A stretch of 64,000 nucleotides of DNA from an uncultured Clostridia bacterium (GTDB lineage: Bacteria; Bacillota; Clostridia; Lachnospirales; Lachnospiraceae): assembly GCA_948472945.1 (NCBI GenBank), contig CAOKVX010000001.1, forward strand, positions 310,001 through 374,000, written 5' to 3'. The stretch's first letter is position 1, and each line of letters starts with the position of its first letter. The position numbers and the translations under genes are program-made. Positions 1 to 9,700 of the stretch are shown in pieces. The notes under the pieces are model-generated. The model saw nothing but the letters and a program-made list of their open reading frames with translations, was not told the origin of the DNA and searched no databases.

Positions 1-729
1 TTTACCTGATAGCTCTTTAAAAGAATGTGACGGAGTTTTTATTATACCCCGGAATGTTTCGTTTTGTATTGCGTATGATGCGATGAGGCTTAAATCTCTG
101 GCTGTAGTGTGGTGGCCGTCTGCGTCGAGTCCGTTTGGGGTGACGAATTTAGTGTCGGTACAGCCGAGCGAGGCGGCTTTTTCGTTCATAAGATTTGCAA
201 AACCCTCAACAGAACCGCCTATATGTTCGGCGATAGCTACTGCGGTGTCATTGTGCGACTCAAGCATTAATGAATAAAGGAGGTCGCCAAGTTTGTACTG
301 CTCGCCCTCGCAGATGTTAAGCTGGACGTCCGGCATACCCTGCGCGTATTTTGAGACGGAAACCGCATCGTCGGGATTTCCGTTTTCTATTGCAAGTATA
401 CATGTCATTATTTTTGTCGTGCTCGCCATAGGCAGGGGAGAATAACCGTCTTTGTCATATAGGATTCTTTTTGATGAAACATCCATAAGGCATGCCGATT
501 TTGCGTAAAGCCTGCCGGGGCCGGCCTCTATTGCAGCGGCCGCATCGGCGTTTCCCTGCCTTAATATCATGAGTTCATTGTTGGGATTGGAGGGCGCAGG
601 GGAGTAAAATATGTTATAATCACTGCATATCAGTCTGTTTTTTAGGTTGCACAGAAGGGCAAGCGATATTATTACAAGTATGATACTTATAAGCCTGGAT
701 AAAATATTTGACAGTGTATTTTTGTTCAT
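1..729 (-). CDS. D-alanyl-D-alanine carboxypeptidase (peptidase S11), 5' part only
   Basis: This is a penicillin-binding protein of the DacA/DacF type, which trims the terminal D-Ala from peptidoglycan stem peptides outside the membrane. Reading the minus strand from ATG at 729 gives 243 codons running off the window edge. Residues about 10-28 form a hydrophobic signal or anchor segment. The SxxK nucleophile motif is S103-T-T-K106 and the SxN motif is S158-H-N160; the KTG motif must lie outside the window. An Asn/Pro-rich stretch of about 40 residues separates the membrane segment from the catalytic domain. The gene is divergent from the decarboxylase cluster, with a repeat-filled spacer between them. 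The family call is firm; the subfamily is not determined. Confidence 0.9.
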   Translation of the reverse strand, partial: MNKNTLSNILSRLISIILVIISLALLCNLKNRLICSDYNIFYSPAPSNPNNELMILRQGNADAAAAIEAGPGRLYAKSACLMDVSSKRILYDKDGYSPLPMASTTKIMTCILAIENGNPDDAVSVSKYAQGMPDVQLNICEGEQYKLGDLLYSLMLESHNDTAVAIAEHIGGSVEGFANLMNEKAASLGCTDTKFVTPNGLDADGHHTTARDLSLIASYAIQNETFRGIIKTPSHSFKELSGK

Positions 730-930
730 TGATAAAACCCTGTGTTTCAGATGTTTGTAATATAATATGAATATAAATTTTAAAATATGAGATAATTTTT
801 ATTGAAGAATGGCAAATGTAAGCCGAAGTTAAATTATTTGTTCCTATTCATATTATTGTCAGACTTTTCATTTTGCGGTTGCCTTTTTGGAGGAAAAGAT
901 ATACAATATACACTGATATAAATTTTGTTA

Positions 931-1173
931 TTCCCGCGAGCAACGAGCCGGACAGCCATACTTGCATGGTTATTTGGCGGCGCTGAACATCCGGTGATGT
1001 TCGTCTGGCGCTGACCGAAGCGTAGCGTAGATGCCGCGAGGCGCTAATCGTCCGGTGGACGATTGTTAAGCGCTGACTGAAACGGAGTGTAGACAAATAC
1101 CCCGCCCTTTAGGGCGAACTTGCTAAAAAGATGCTAGGGCAATCCCCGTAGCTCTGCTGCGGGGTATTTGACT
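931..1173 (-). repeat. REP/MITE-like composite repeat, copy 1
   Basis: The only sizeable spacer between the carboxypeptidase and the decarboxylase genes is filled by a structured repeat whose reverse complement recurs at 23552-23700. It holds two diverged tandem hairpin units. One lies near 974-1030 and one near 1040-1094. Each begins GGCGCT, has an inner hairpin such as AATCGTCC/GGACGATT, and ends in GCGCTGAC followed by GAA and GTAGA. Next to them, 1094-1170 is a 77-nt element with perfect 12-bp terminal inverted repeats (CAAATACCCCGC / GCGGGGTATTTG). No transposase is present. A minus-strand ORF crossing it looks incidental. Confidence 0.65.
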
Positions 1174-1205
1174 ATATTATATTAAATTATTTTGGAGGGC
1201 TGATG

Positions 1206-2570
1206 ATGAGCAATGCAACAAAAATGTCAGCAAGAGACAGAATTTTAAATCTTGTTGATGCAAACAGTTTTGTTGAGATTGGTGCTCTTGTGACAAAGAG
1301 AAACACCGATTTCAATATGCAGGAAAAGTCAGTTCCGGGTGATGGAGTAATAACCGGATATGGCTTGATTGACGGCAGTATTGTATATGTTTACAGTCAG
1401 GATGCTGCTGCTATGGGTGGTTCCCTTGGCGAGATGCATGCCGGTAAGATTTGTAGGATGTATGATATGGCTATTAAGGCCGGAGCGCCTGTTATAGGTC
1501 TTATTGACTGTGCGGGTATAAGACTTCAGGAGGCTGTGGATGCTTTGGCAGGTTTTGGCAATATATACAAAAAACAGGCTGAGGCTTCAGGATTGATACC
1601 ACAGATTTCTGCAGTGCTTGGAAATTGCGGAGGAGGAGTTTCCGTGGTTTCTGCTCTGAGTGATTTTACATTTATGGAGAAAGGTGCAAAGCTTTTTGTC
1701 AATTCACCTAATGTAATTGCAGGAAATTATGTGGAGAAATGTGATACAAGCTCATCTGATTTCCAGAGTGAGTCAAATACAGTTGACTTTGTATGCGAGG
1801 GAGAGGCAGAACTTCTCGCCGCAGTGCGCGATTTTGTTTGTATGCTGCCTTCTAACTGTGAGGATATGGGATTATGCGAGTGTGACGACGACCTCAACCG
1901 CCTTGTTCCGGAGTTTGCGGCAGATATGGCAGACCCTAAAAAGGCGTTGGCAGACATATCGGACGGAAATAAATTTATTGAGGTGAAAGCAGGCTATGCG
2001 TCAGACATGGTTACAGGATTTATTAGCCTTAACGGAATAACTGTCGGAGCAATTGCTAACAGTGACACGGTACTTACTACTGCGGGATGCGCAAAAGCAG
2101 AAGAATTGGTATGCTTCTGCGAGGCGTTTGGCATTCCGGTTCTTACGCTTACAAATGTGACAGGATATGCTGCAACAATGGATGAGGAGAGAACTGTTGC
2201 CGCCGCTGCTGCAAGACTTACGGCTGCATTTGCGTGTGCGGAGGTTCCAAAAGTAAATCTTATTACAGGCAAAGCTTACGGAAGCGCTTACGTGACGATG
2301 AATTCTAAGCATATTGGAGCTGACATGGTATTTGCGCTTGATACGGCTGAGATTGGAATGATGGATTCAAAGGCTGCAGCGCAGATTATGTATGCGGACG
2401 AGATTAATAATGCGTCGGATAAGGTAGCGTTTATTGATGAAAAAGCTGCAGAGTATGCAAAACTCCAGTCTAGTCCGGAGACTGCTGCTTCAAGAGGATA
2501 TGTCGACGCTGTCATTGCTGCTGAATCAGTACGTAAACAGCTTGTTTATGCATTTGAGATGTTATATTAA
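1206..2570 (+). CDS. Biotin-dependent acyl-CoA carboxyltransferase subunit (MmdA/12S-like)
   Basis: This is a crotonase-fold carboxyltransferase, the subunit that moves CO2 between an acyl-CoA (probably methylmalonyl-CoA/propionyl-CoA) and carboxybiotin. Both halves of the family fold are visible. The N-half has DCAGIRLQEAVDAL and the glycine-rich GNCGGGVSVVSAL. The C-half has TNVTGYAATMDEER and GKAYGSAYVTMNSK, the usual oxyanion-hole regions. At 454 aa it is shorter than the roughly 510-aa MmdA/PccB proteins. ATGs lie at 1203 and 1206; GGAGGG at 1194-1199 spaces better from 1206. It is the first gene of a same-strand cluster with OadG-like, biotin carrier, beta-pump and 5S-like genes. The acyl-CoA substrate is inferred and could also be malonyl- or glutaconyl-CoA. 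Confidence 0.85.
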   Translation: MSNATKMSARDRILNLVDANSFVEIGALVTKRNTDFNMQEKSVPGDGVITGYGLIDGSIVYVYSQDAAAMGGSLGEMHAGKICRMYDMAIKAGAPVIGLIDCAGIRLQEAVDALAGFGNIYKKQAEASGLIPQISAVLGNCGGGVSVVSALSDFTFMEKGAKLFVNSPNVIAGNYVEKCDTSSSDFQSESNTVDFVCEGEAELLAAVRDFVCMLPSNCEDMGLCECDDDLNRLVPEFAADMADPKKALADISDGNKFIEVKAGYASDMVTGFISLNGITVGAIANSDTVLTTAGCAKAEELVCFCEAFGIPVLTLTNVTGYAATMDEERTVAAAAARLTAAFACAEVPKVNLITGKAYGSAYVTMNSKHIGADMVFALDTAEIGMMDSKAAAQIMYADEINNASDKVAFIDEKAAEYAKLQSSPETAASRGYVDAVIAAESVRKQLVYAFEMLY

Positions 2571-2589
2571 TTTTTTAAGGAGAGGCATT

Positions 2590-3363
2590 ATGAAAAAGAG
2601 ATTAGTTTCGTTTCTTTCAATCATTGCCTGCTTGAGTCTGGTGTTTTCAGTACAGGTGACGGGAGTTGCTGTATCGGCGGCCGAACAGAACGACGCTGAG
2701 AGTCAGTATTCTGCTGATGATTTTTCGTTCTATACGGAACCGTGGATGGAGAGCTGGTTTTCAGGTGATTTCAGCTCCATAGAGGAATATGATTCACAGT
2801 ATGCTGCCAATGGTCTTAATATCACTTATAATGTTGAAGAAGACGATTATTCAGAGATTAACGAAAAAGCAGGTGCATTTGTTAAATACGAAGATGCAGA
2901 GTGTACGTCAACTGATGATGAGGTAATAATTACGCGTAAAGCAGTTTGTGAGAACAGAAATGTGAAATTTACTTTCGCCCATAACACTAAAGAATTTACG
3001 ATTGCATGGACGGTTGAGGTTGAGAGCACTCAGGGGGAGGTTGTTGCAAAGGCCGGACTTAATACGCTTATGGGTATGGGAACAGTATTTTGTGTACTTA
3101 TATTTATAATATTTATTATATCGCTGTTTAAGCTGTTCTCATTGGCAGGTAAAAAGAAAGATAAAGCGGTAGATGTTAAACCTGAGGCTGTTCCTCAGGC
3201 GCAGCCGGCACCGGTATCACAGGCGCCGCAGGCTGCAGTAACTTCGGACGACGAAATTATAGCAGTTATTTCGGCTGCTATAGCGGCTTATGAGGAAGAA
3301 GCTGAAGGAGCTGAAGTTCCGGCAGACGGGCTTATTGTCCGTTCAATAAAAAAGAGATTTTGA
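2590..3363 (+). CDS. OadG-like gamma subunit of Na+-translocating decarboxylase, with signal peptide and extracytoplasmic domain
   Basis: This 257-aa protein is probably the gamma (assembly) subunit that ties the soluble carboxyltransferase to the membrane pump. An N-terminal signal sequence (residues 1-31) is followed by an acidic outward-facing region of about 125 residues. One strong membrane helix follows (MGTVFCVLIFIIFIISLF, about residues 160-180). The cytoplasmic tail is Ala/Pro-rich and ends in a short helix resembling OadG tails (DDEIIAVISAAIAAYEEE). Classical OadG proteins are about 80-100 aa and lack the exported domain. The start at 2590 follows AAGGAGAGG by 5 nt; an in-frame extension upstream overlaps the previous gene and was rejected. 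The gamma role rests on position and tail composition, so it is less certain than its neighbours. Confidence 0.7.
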   Translation: MKKRLVSFLSIIACLSLVFSVQVTGVAVSAAEQNDAESQYSADDFSFYTEPWMESWFSGDFSSIEEYDSQYAANGLNITYNVEEDDYSEINEKAGAFVKYEDAECTSTDDEVIITRKAVCENRNVKFTFAHNTKEFTIAWTVEVESTQGEVVAKAGLNTLMGMGTVFCVLIFIIFIISLFKLFSLAGKKKDKAVDVKPEAVPQAQPAPVSQAPQAAVTSDDEIIAVISAAIAAYEEEAEGAEVPADGLIVRSIKKRF

Positions 3364-3415
3364 TTAGGATATAGATTATAATTTGAATTGATTTTCTTTT
3401 AAGGAGGATTTTTTA

Positions 3416-3778
3416 ATGAAGACTTATACAATTACTGTAAATGGAAATGTTTATGATGTGACTGTTGAAGGCGGACAAGGTTCCGCAGCTCCTGCGGCAT
3501 CTGCAGTATCGGCTCCTAAAGCGGTGGCAGCTCCGAAAGCGGCAGCGCCTGCCGGACCACAGGGTGCAGTTAAGATTAACGCACCGATGCCTGGCAAGAT
3601 TTTGGCTGTTAAGGCAAGCTCAGGGCAGTCAATTAAGAAAGGCGACGTACTTCTTATACTGGAAGCTATGAAGATGGAAAATGAAGTTGTCGCACCACAG
3701 GATGGTACTGTTGCAAGCGTTAACGTAGCCGAGGGTGCTATGGTAGAGTCCGGTGACGTTTTAGCTACACTCAACTAA
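3416..3778 (+). CDS. Biotin carboxyl carrier protein (biotinyl domain)
   Basis: A 120-aa biotin carrier that shuttles the carboxyl group between carboxyltransferases and the Na+ pump. The N-terminal 20 residues resemble the start of the 1.3S/MmdC carriers (MKTYTITVNGNVYDVTVEG). An Ala/Pro-rich hinge (residues 25-48) leads to a complete biotinyl domain whose biotin-accepting lysine is in EAMKMENEV. AAGGAGG at about 3402-3408 supports the ATG at 3416. It is a separate protein here; in Klebsiella-type OadA the biotinyl domain is fused to the alpha subunit. The downstream 5S-like protein lacks such a domain, so this carrier must serve it as well. Confidence 0.93.
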   Translation: MKTYTITVNGNVYDVTVEGGQGSAAPAASAVSAPKAVAAPKAAAPAGPQGAVKINAPMPGKILAVKASSGQSIKKGDVLLILEAMKMENEVVAPQDGTVASVNVAEGAMVESGDVLATLN

Positions 3779-3816
3779 ATTATAGCTGAAAAAATAAACC
3801 GGGAGGTAATAATTAC

Positions 3817-4980
3817 ATGGATTATGTATTAGATACATTAAACAATCTGGCTCATCAGACGGCTTTCCTAAGTCTGGGATGGGGAAACTACCTGATGATT
3901 GCAGTGGCATGTCTTTTCCTTTTCCTGGCCATTAAAAAGGGATATGAACCGCTTTTGTTAGTACCGATAGCTTTTGGTATGCTGCTGGTTAACATTTACC
4001 CTGATATTATGGCGCCGGGTGTTGACGGAAAGGGCGAGGGATTGCTGCATTTCTTCTTTAGGCTTGACGAGTGGGCAATTCTTCCTTCACTTATTTTTCT
4101 TGGTGTTGGAGCGATGACTGACTTTGGTCCTCTCATAGCAAACCCTAAGAGTTTTATTCTGGGAGCTGCAGCCCAGTTTGGTATATTTGCAGCTTACCTT
4201 ATGGCGATAGGAATGAACGCTTTATTTCCTGTTCTTGACTTTAATGATAAGGCTGCCGCGGCTATATCAATTATCGGTGGAGCAGACGGCCCTACTTCTA
4301 TCTTCCTTGCGGGAAAGCTTGGACAGACGGCGCTGCTTGGACCAATTGCTGTCGCAGCGTATTCGTATATGTCGCTTGTGCCGATTATACAGCCGCCAAT
4401 AATGAAGCTTCTCACTACTGAGAAAGAGCGTAAGATAAAGATGGAGCAGCTTAGGCCGGTATCAAAACTTGAAAAGATTCTTTTCCCTATAATTGTTACG
4501 ATAGTTGTCGTAATGATTCTTCCTACGACAGCTCCCCTGATAGGTATGCTTATGCTTGGTAATCTTTTCAGGGAGTGCGGCGTTGTAAAGCAGCTCACGG
4601 ATACAGCTTCAAATGCGCTTATGTATATAGTTGTCATCCTGCTTGGTACGTCTGTAGGAGCTACAACAAGCGCTGAGGCTTTCCTAAAGCCTGCGACGAT
4701 CGCAATAGTAGTTCTCGGACTTGTGGCTTTCGCGGTTGGAACCGCAACCGGAGTTTTATTTGGTAAAGTTATGTGCTGGGCGACCAAGGGTAAGGTTAAT
4801 CCTCTTATCGGTTCTGCCGGAGTGTCGGCTGTTCCGATGGCGGCCCGTGTTTCACAGAAAGTCGGTTCAGAGGCTGACCCGTCGAACTTCCTTCTCATGC
4901 ACGCTATGGGACCTAATGTTGCCGGAGTTATCGGTACAGCTGTTGCCGCCGGCGTGTTCATGGCAATATTTGGAGTATAG
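3817..4980 (+). CDS. oadB: Na+-translocating decarboxylase beta subunit (OadB/MmdB/GcdB)
   Basis: The integral membrane subunit decarboxylates carboxybiotin and couples this to Na+ export. The 387-aa protein is almost entirely hydrophobic helices. It carries the family landmarks [10 protein letters not shown] (the conserved pump aspartate) and, near the C terminus, [19 protein letters not shown]. Length matches the family. GGGAGG precedes the ATG by about 8 nt. Which decarboxylase it belongs to cannot be read from the beta subunit, since oxaloacetate, methylmalonyl-CoA and glutaconyl-CoA systems share it. Confidence 0.95.
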   Translation: MDYVLDTLNNLAHQTAFLSLGWGNYLMIAVACLFLFLAIKKGYEPLLLVPIAFGMLLVNIYPDIMAPGVDGKGEGLLHFFFRLDEWAILPSLIFLGVGAMTDFGPLIANPKSFILGAAAQFGIFAAYLMAIGMNALFPVLDFNDKAAAAISIIGGADGPTSIFLAGKLGQTALLGPIAVAAYSYMSLVPIIQPPIMKLLTTEKERKIKMEQLRPVSKLEKILFPIIVTIVVVMILPTTAPLIGMLMLGNLFRECGVVKQLTDTASNALMYIVVILLGTSVGATTSAEAFLKPATIAIVVLGLVAFAVGTATGVLFGKVMCWATKGKVNPLIGSAGVSAVPMAARVSQKVGSEADPSNFLLMHAMGPNVAGVIGTAVAAGVFMAIFGV

Positions 4981-5086
4981 ATACCCGTTCTGTAATCGGG
5001 GTAAGGAATTGTATTAAAATGAAATAATAAACTTCTCAAAGTATGGGAGGTTATCGTAAATTGATTATTAACAGGAGGTAAGAATA

Positions 5087-6511
5087 ATGGCCGATGCAAA
5101 AAGACCGGTAAAGTTTACTGAAACAATACTCAGGGACGCACATCAGTCGCTGATTGCAACAAGAATGTCAACAGAGCAGATGCTGCCGATTATTGAAAAG
5201 ATGGATAAGGTTGGATATCACTCTATAGAGTGTTGGGGCGGCGCTACATTCGACGCATGTCTCAGGTTCTTAAAAGAAGACCCGTGGGAGAGACTTCGTA
5301 AAATAAAGGCCGGATTAAAGAATACCAAGCTGCAGATGTTGTTCAGAGGACAGAATATTCTTGGTTACAGTCATTACTCGGACGACGTAGTTGAGTATTT
5401 TGTCCAGAAATCAATATCAAACGGCATGGATGTGATACGTATATTTGACTGTCTGAATGATATTAGAAATCTTCAGACTGCGGTTACGGCGACGAATAAG
5501 TTTAAAGTTCAGGAGGGACACGGCGAGGCTCAGGTTGCGCTCTGTTATACTCTTGGAGACGCTTACACGCTTGATTACTGGCGCAACATTGCGCGTCAGA
5601 TTGAAGAGATGGGCGCTGATTCAATTTGTATCAAGGATATGGCGGGACTGCTTGTTCCTTATGAAGCTGAGAAGCTTGTCAAAGCTCTTAAAGAGGGAAC
5701 AAAGCTTCCTATCCAGCTTCACACACATTACACGTCAGGTGTTGCGGCAATGACATACATGAAAGCCGTTGAGGCAGGATGCGATGTTGTCGACACGGCA
5801 ATGTCTCCGCTTTCAATGGGAACAAGCCAGCCGGCAACTGAGGTTATGGCTAAAACATTTGAGGGTACGGAGTTTGACCCTGGTTATGATCAGGACCTTC
5901 TCGCAGAGATAGCAGAGCATTTCAAACCAATGCGCGAGGAGTGGATAAAGAGCGGACGTTACAGCACGAAAGTAATGGGAGTTGACATTAACACGCTTCG
6001 CTATCAGGTTCCGGGAGGAATGCTCAGCAACCTTGTCTCGCAGCTTGCAGAGATGAAGCAGGAAGACAAATTTGACGAGGTTTTGAGGGAAGTGCCTAGA
6101 GTGCGCAAGGACTTTGGCGAGCCGCCTCTTGTTACGCCGTCAAGTCAGATTGTCGGAACGCAGGCGGTTCTCAATGTTGTTCTCGGTGAGAGATACAAGC
6201 AGTTTACAAAGGAAAGCAGGGATCTTCTTGCAGGTAAATATGGACAGACCGTTAAGCCTATGAACCCTGAGGTTCAGAAGAAAGCGCTCGGCGATGCGGC
6301 TCCGATTACTCACAGGCCTGCCGACGACCTTGAACCGAGTCTTGCTAAGTTTGAGGAAAAATGCAAGCAGTGGAAACGTCAGGATGAAGATGTGCTTTCA
6401 TATGCGTTGTTCCCTAAGGTTGCGACAGAATTTTTTGAGTACCGCGACGCTCAGGAAAACGGTGTAGACCCTACGCTTGCAGATAAAGCTGATAAGGTAT
6501 ATCCGGTGTAA
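5087..6511 (+). CDS. Oxaloacetate decarboxylase alpha / transcarboxylase 5S-type carboxyltransferase without biotinyl domain
   Basis: A TIM-barrel pyruvate/oxaloacetate carboxyltransferase of 474 aa. Near the N terminus it has TILRDAHQS (metal-ligand Asp and substrate Gln/Arg region), then ECWGGATFD. The lysine in CIKDMAGLL is the one carbamylated in 5S and pyruvate carboxylase. The metal-binding histidines are in QLHTHYTSG. It stops after the conserved C-terminal carboxyltransferase region and has no EAMKM biotin motif, so it matches Propionibacterium transcarboxylase 5S in layout. The ATG at 5087 follows AGGAGG by about 7 nt. It is the last gene before the terminator at 6563. Commonly annotated pyruvate carboxylase subunit B. 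Confidence 0.93.
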   Translation: MADAKRPVKFTETILRDAHQSLIATRMSTEQMLPIIEKMDKVGYHSIECWGGATFDACLRFLKEDPWERLRKIKAGLKNTKLQMLFRGQNILGYSHYSDDVVEYFVQKSISNGMDVIRIFDCLNDIRNLQTAVTATNKFKVQEGHGEAQVALCYTLGDAYTLDYWRNIARQIEEMGADSICIKDMAGLLVPYEAEKLVKALKEGTKLPIQLHTHYTSGVAAMTYMKAVEAGCDVVDTAMSPLSMGTSQPATEVMAKTFEGTEFDPGYDQDLLAEIAEHFKPMREEWIKSGRYSTKVMGVDINTLRYQVPGGMLSNLVSQLAEMKQEDKFDEVLREVPRVRKDFGEPPLVTPSSQIVGTQAVLNVVLGERYKQFTKESRDLLAGKYGQTVKPMNPEVQKKALGDAAPITHRPADDLEPSLAKFEEKCKQWKRQDEDVLSYALFPKVATEFFEYRDAQENGVDPTLADKADKVYPV

Positions 6512-6562
6512 AATTATTTAAACAGCTTATATAAGAATTTAATATTTGTTTGTAATATTTAG

Positions 6563-6605
6563 AACTCCCGTCATTTAGAAATATAATAAAGGACGGGAGT
6601 TTTTC
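6563..6605 (+). terminator. Rho-independent terminator of the decarboxylase cluster
   Basis: A 10-bp perfect stem, AACTCCCGTC at 6563-6572 pairing with GACGGGAGTT at 6592-6601, is followed by a T run. It lies about 50 nt after the 5S-like gene and closes the cluster. Confidence 0.88.
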
Positions 6606-6751
6606 TTGTGATTTTTTATATATTATTATAAAATTAAGTTATTATTTTGAGTACCTTGATTTTATGAGGAATTTGGTTTTTGTAAGACCGGATTTGCCGA
6701 AGAGATTCATATTTTGTGAATACTACGTAGAATTTTTTAGGAGGAGTGCGT

Positions 6752-9700
6752 ATGAGGGGAAAGATTACAGGAAGATTTAAAGTAATGATTTTTGTATCTG
6801 TAGTTATATTTGCTGTTGTCGGGGGAATTTCCCTTTCGGCATTTGGGGATAAATCAAATGCCGCAGATAACGAGCAAATTGTTTTTCAAGAGAGTCAGGC
6901 TGTTATGACAGCGCTTTTCAATTGACGATGGAGGCTCCGGGAGGCGGAGATATCTATTATACGCTTGACGGAAGCGTTCCCGTGCCGGGAAAGAAATCAA
7001 CAGTGGAATATAAGGGTGCGTTTACGGTTTCTGATAATAAGGGAAGTAATCCCGTGCTTACAACGGATAAAAATTCGAGCAAATTCACTGAGGACGGCTG
7101 GGCAAATGTTCAGTGGGCATCTGAACTTGACAGGGCCAGTATAGTCCGCGCCGTAGCTGTAGCTGCGGACGGTACCGTGTCGCCTGTGTCCACTAGGACA
7201 TATTTCATTAATAATGATATTATGAGCGCGTACAATGGATGCGCCGTTATGTCAATAGTCACTGATCCTGAAAACTTACTGAATTCTGAAAACGGAATAT
7301 ATGTACTGGGAAGCCGGTATGAGAATTCTGAAAAAACTGATGAGGATTTTGGGAATCTTGTCAATTTCATGCAGTCGGGACGTGGCTGGGAACGTCCGGC
7401 ACATATGGAATTTTTTGACGGAAGCTCGGGAGCATCTGTATCACGCGGCGTTGGAATAAGGATACACGGAGGCTATTCAAGAAGAAACCAACAAAAGAGC
7501 TTTAAAATATATTTTAGGGATGAGTATGACTACGGGGTTAAAAACTTAAGCGGTTATGACCTCATACCAGGGGCGACAGTTACATATGACAGTGCGCTTG
7601 GCGAGGGGGAGACAAGGCCTACTTCAAATTATTCAAATGTTATTCTCAGAAACGGCGGTAATGACGTTGACATTACAAAATTTCAGGACGTATTTATACA
7701 GGGCATGGTCACGGACAGAAAATTCACAACTCAGGCGAGCAGACCGTGCATGTTATATCTAAACGGGGAATTCTGGGGTCTTTACAATCTTACCGAAAAG
7801 TACAGCGATAAATATCTTGCCGAAGAATTTGATATAAACAAAGATAACGTAATAGTTTATAAAGACCTTGAGATTGACGAGGGAGCTGATTTGGACCCGC
7901 AGGGCAGTGAGCTTGACGAGCTAATGGGACTTGGTGACCTTGATATGACTAAGCCGGAAAATTATAATAAGTTTCTTTCGATTGTAGATGTAGACAGTTA
8001 TATTGATTACTATGCCACGGAGATATATATTAACAATAATGACTGGTGGAGCGGTTGTAACTCTTCTTCTCCGCATAATAACCTTATGTTTTGGAAAGTT
8101 GCGGACAGTGCGCGTGAGAATCCAAACAATCCTTATGCCGACGGCAAATGGAGATATATGCTGTTTGATACGGAATGGTCTATGGGCATATATAATTCGG
8201 AGCAGGCTTCAGCAGAATATGATTCGATAAAATATCATGCGATGGGGGAACCGGACCCTTTCAATGACGCGGATTGGGGTCGTGTTGAGCCAAATGGAGA
8301 CCCTGTGTTCAGGGCGGTGTTTAAGAACGCTGAATTTCGTGAGAAATTTACAAACACACTGCTGGACCTTAGAAACTGGAACTTTGATTATGAAAGATGC
8401 AGAGGGGAAATATCAAGATTACAGAATATATATACAAATCTTATGGAAAAAAACAGTGAGAGATGGAGTGTGGGAAATATTTCTGACGGCGTCTGGAAGA
8501 TGGATTACTTTGTCCAAATGAGGCCTTACTATATACTCTCTATACTTGAGGATAATATAGATGAGCTCAATAGCGGGGATAGGGTTAACGTAACTGTCAA
8601 AAACAGCGCAAACAAACAATATGCTGTCGGAGTTAACTCTATTCTTCCTGATTCATCTAAAGGATTTAAAGGCGTATATTATAAGGATTATCCTATAACA
8701 GTGTCAGCAAAGGATATGGAGGGATATACGTTTGACCACTGGGAGGTTTCGGGTGGAACAGTTAGTGACGATAAGAGTGCTGAGGCTGTAGTAACTCTCA
8801 CTGATTCAAGTGCCGTAGTTAACGCCGTTTATGCCGGTGGAGATAATACCGGAGATGACAATACCAGTGGAGATAATACCGGAGATGACAACACGGGAGG
8901 AGATAATACAGAAAATAATCTTGATATAAGCATATATTATGTGTCGGAATTTGCAGTTCCGTTTGCGGGACAGAAAAATATAGGAGACAGCGTTGGTTTT
9001 GAAGTTCAGGTTAATGACTGTGGCCCGGTAATTAGGTATGGAACTCTCAACCTGTTTGCAAAGACCTCGCCTTATGACAGCGGTGAGGAGTTCGGACGTC
9101 TGATTCTCAGTGAAAATGAGAGCGGCAGTGTTATAATTGACGACAGCCTGACAGTTAAGAAGACCTCGGCGCAGATAAGCCTCGACGGCGTCATAGATGA
9201 CGCATGGGATGAGGCCAAATATGTTACGCTTGAAAATTTTCAGAGCATGAATGATTATGGGGTAACATGCACATGCAGCGCAAAGGCAAAATTTCTGTGG
9301 GATGAAAATAAGCTTTATGTACTTGTGGTTACTGATGATGAAAATATAGCGCATAATTATAACGGCCACGAATCAGATTCAGTGGAGATATTTTATGATG
9401 AAGACGCCGCGAATCCTGCCGAGTATACAGACGATATGTTCCAGTTCAGACTTCTTCACAACGGAATAACAGAGAATGGAAAAGGAAATCCGGAGGCTTA
9501 TAATGTTGAATCAGGTGTAAAGATATATGACGGAGAGGAAAAAAACGGCTATATTACAGAGTTTGTAGTCCCATTTAAAGAACTAAAAAATGCAGGGGAC
9601 AGAGTGAGTTTTGAGCTTCAGGTCGCGGACGCCATAAGCAATGCTGATAGGAGGATTGGAAAACTTAATCTGTTTGCGGACGCGTCGCCTTTCAGCGACA

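Noticed and set aside
848-1096. Minus-strand 82-codon open frame
   Set aside because: It runs across the REP-like repeat, has no ribosome-binding site and no family resemblance; open by chance.
4194-5099. Minus-strand 301-codon frame antisense to oadB
   Set aside because: A mirror frame of a strongly conserved membrane protein gene, with composition expected of an antisense shadow and no start signal.
6871-6925. Programmed ribosomal frameshift in the CotH gene
   Set aside because: The T5 run is a short slippery tract without a typical heptamer, internal Shine-Dalgarno or downstream structure; a deletion or sequencing error is simpler.
8806-9369. Minus-strand 187-codon frame antisense to the CotH gene
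   Set aside because: Shadow of the repetitive DN-rich linker and CBM9 region; no ribosome-binding site or recognisable motif.
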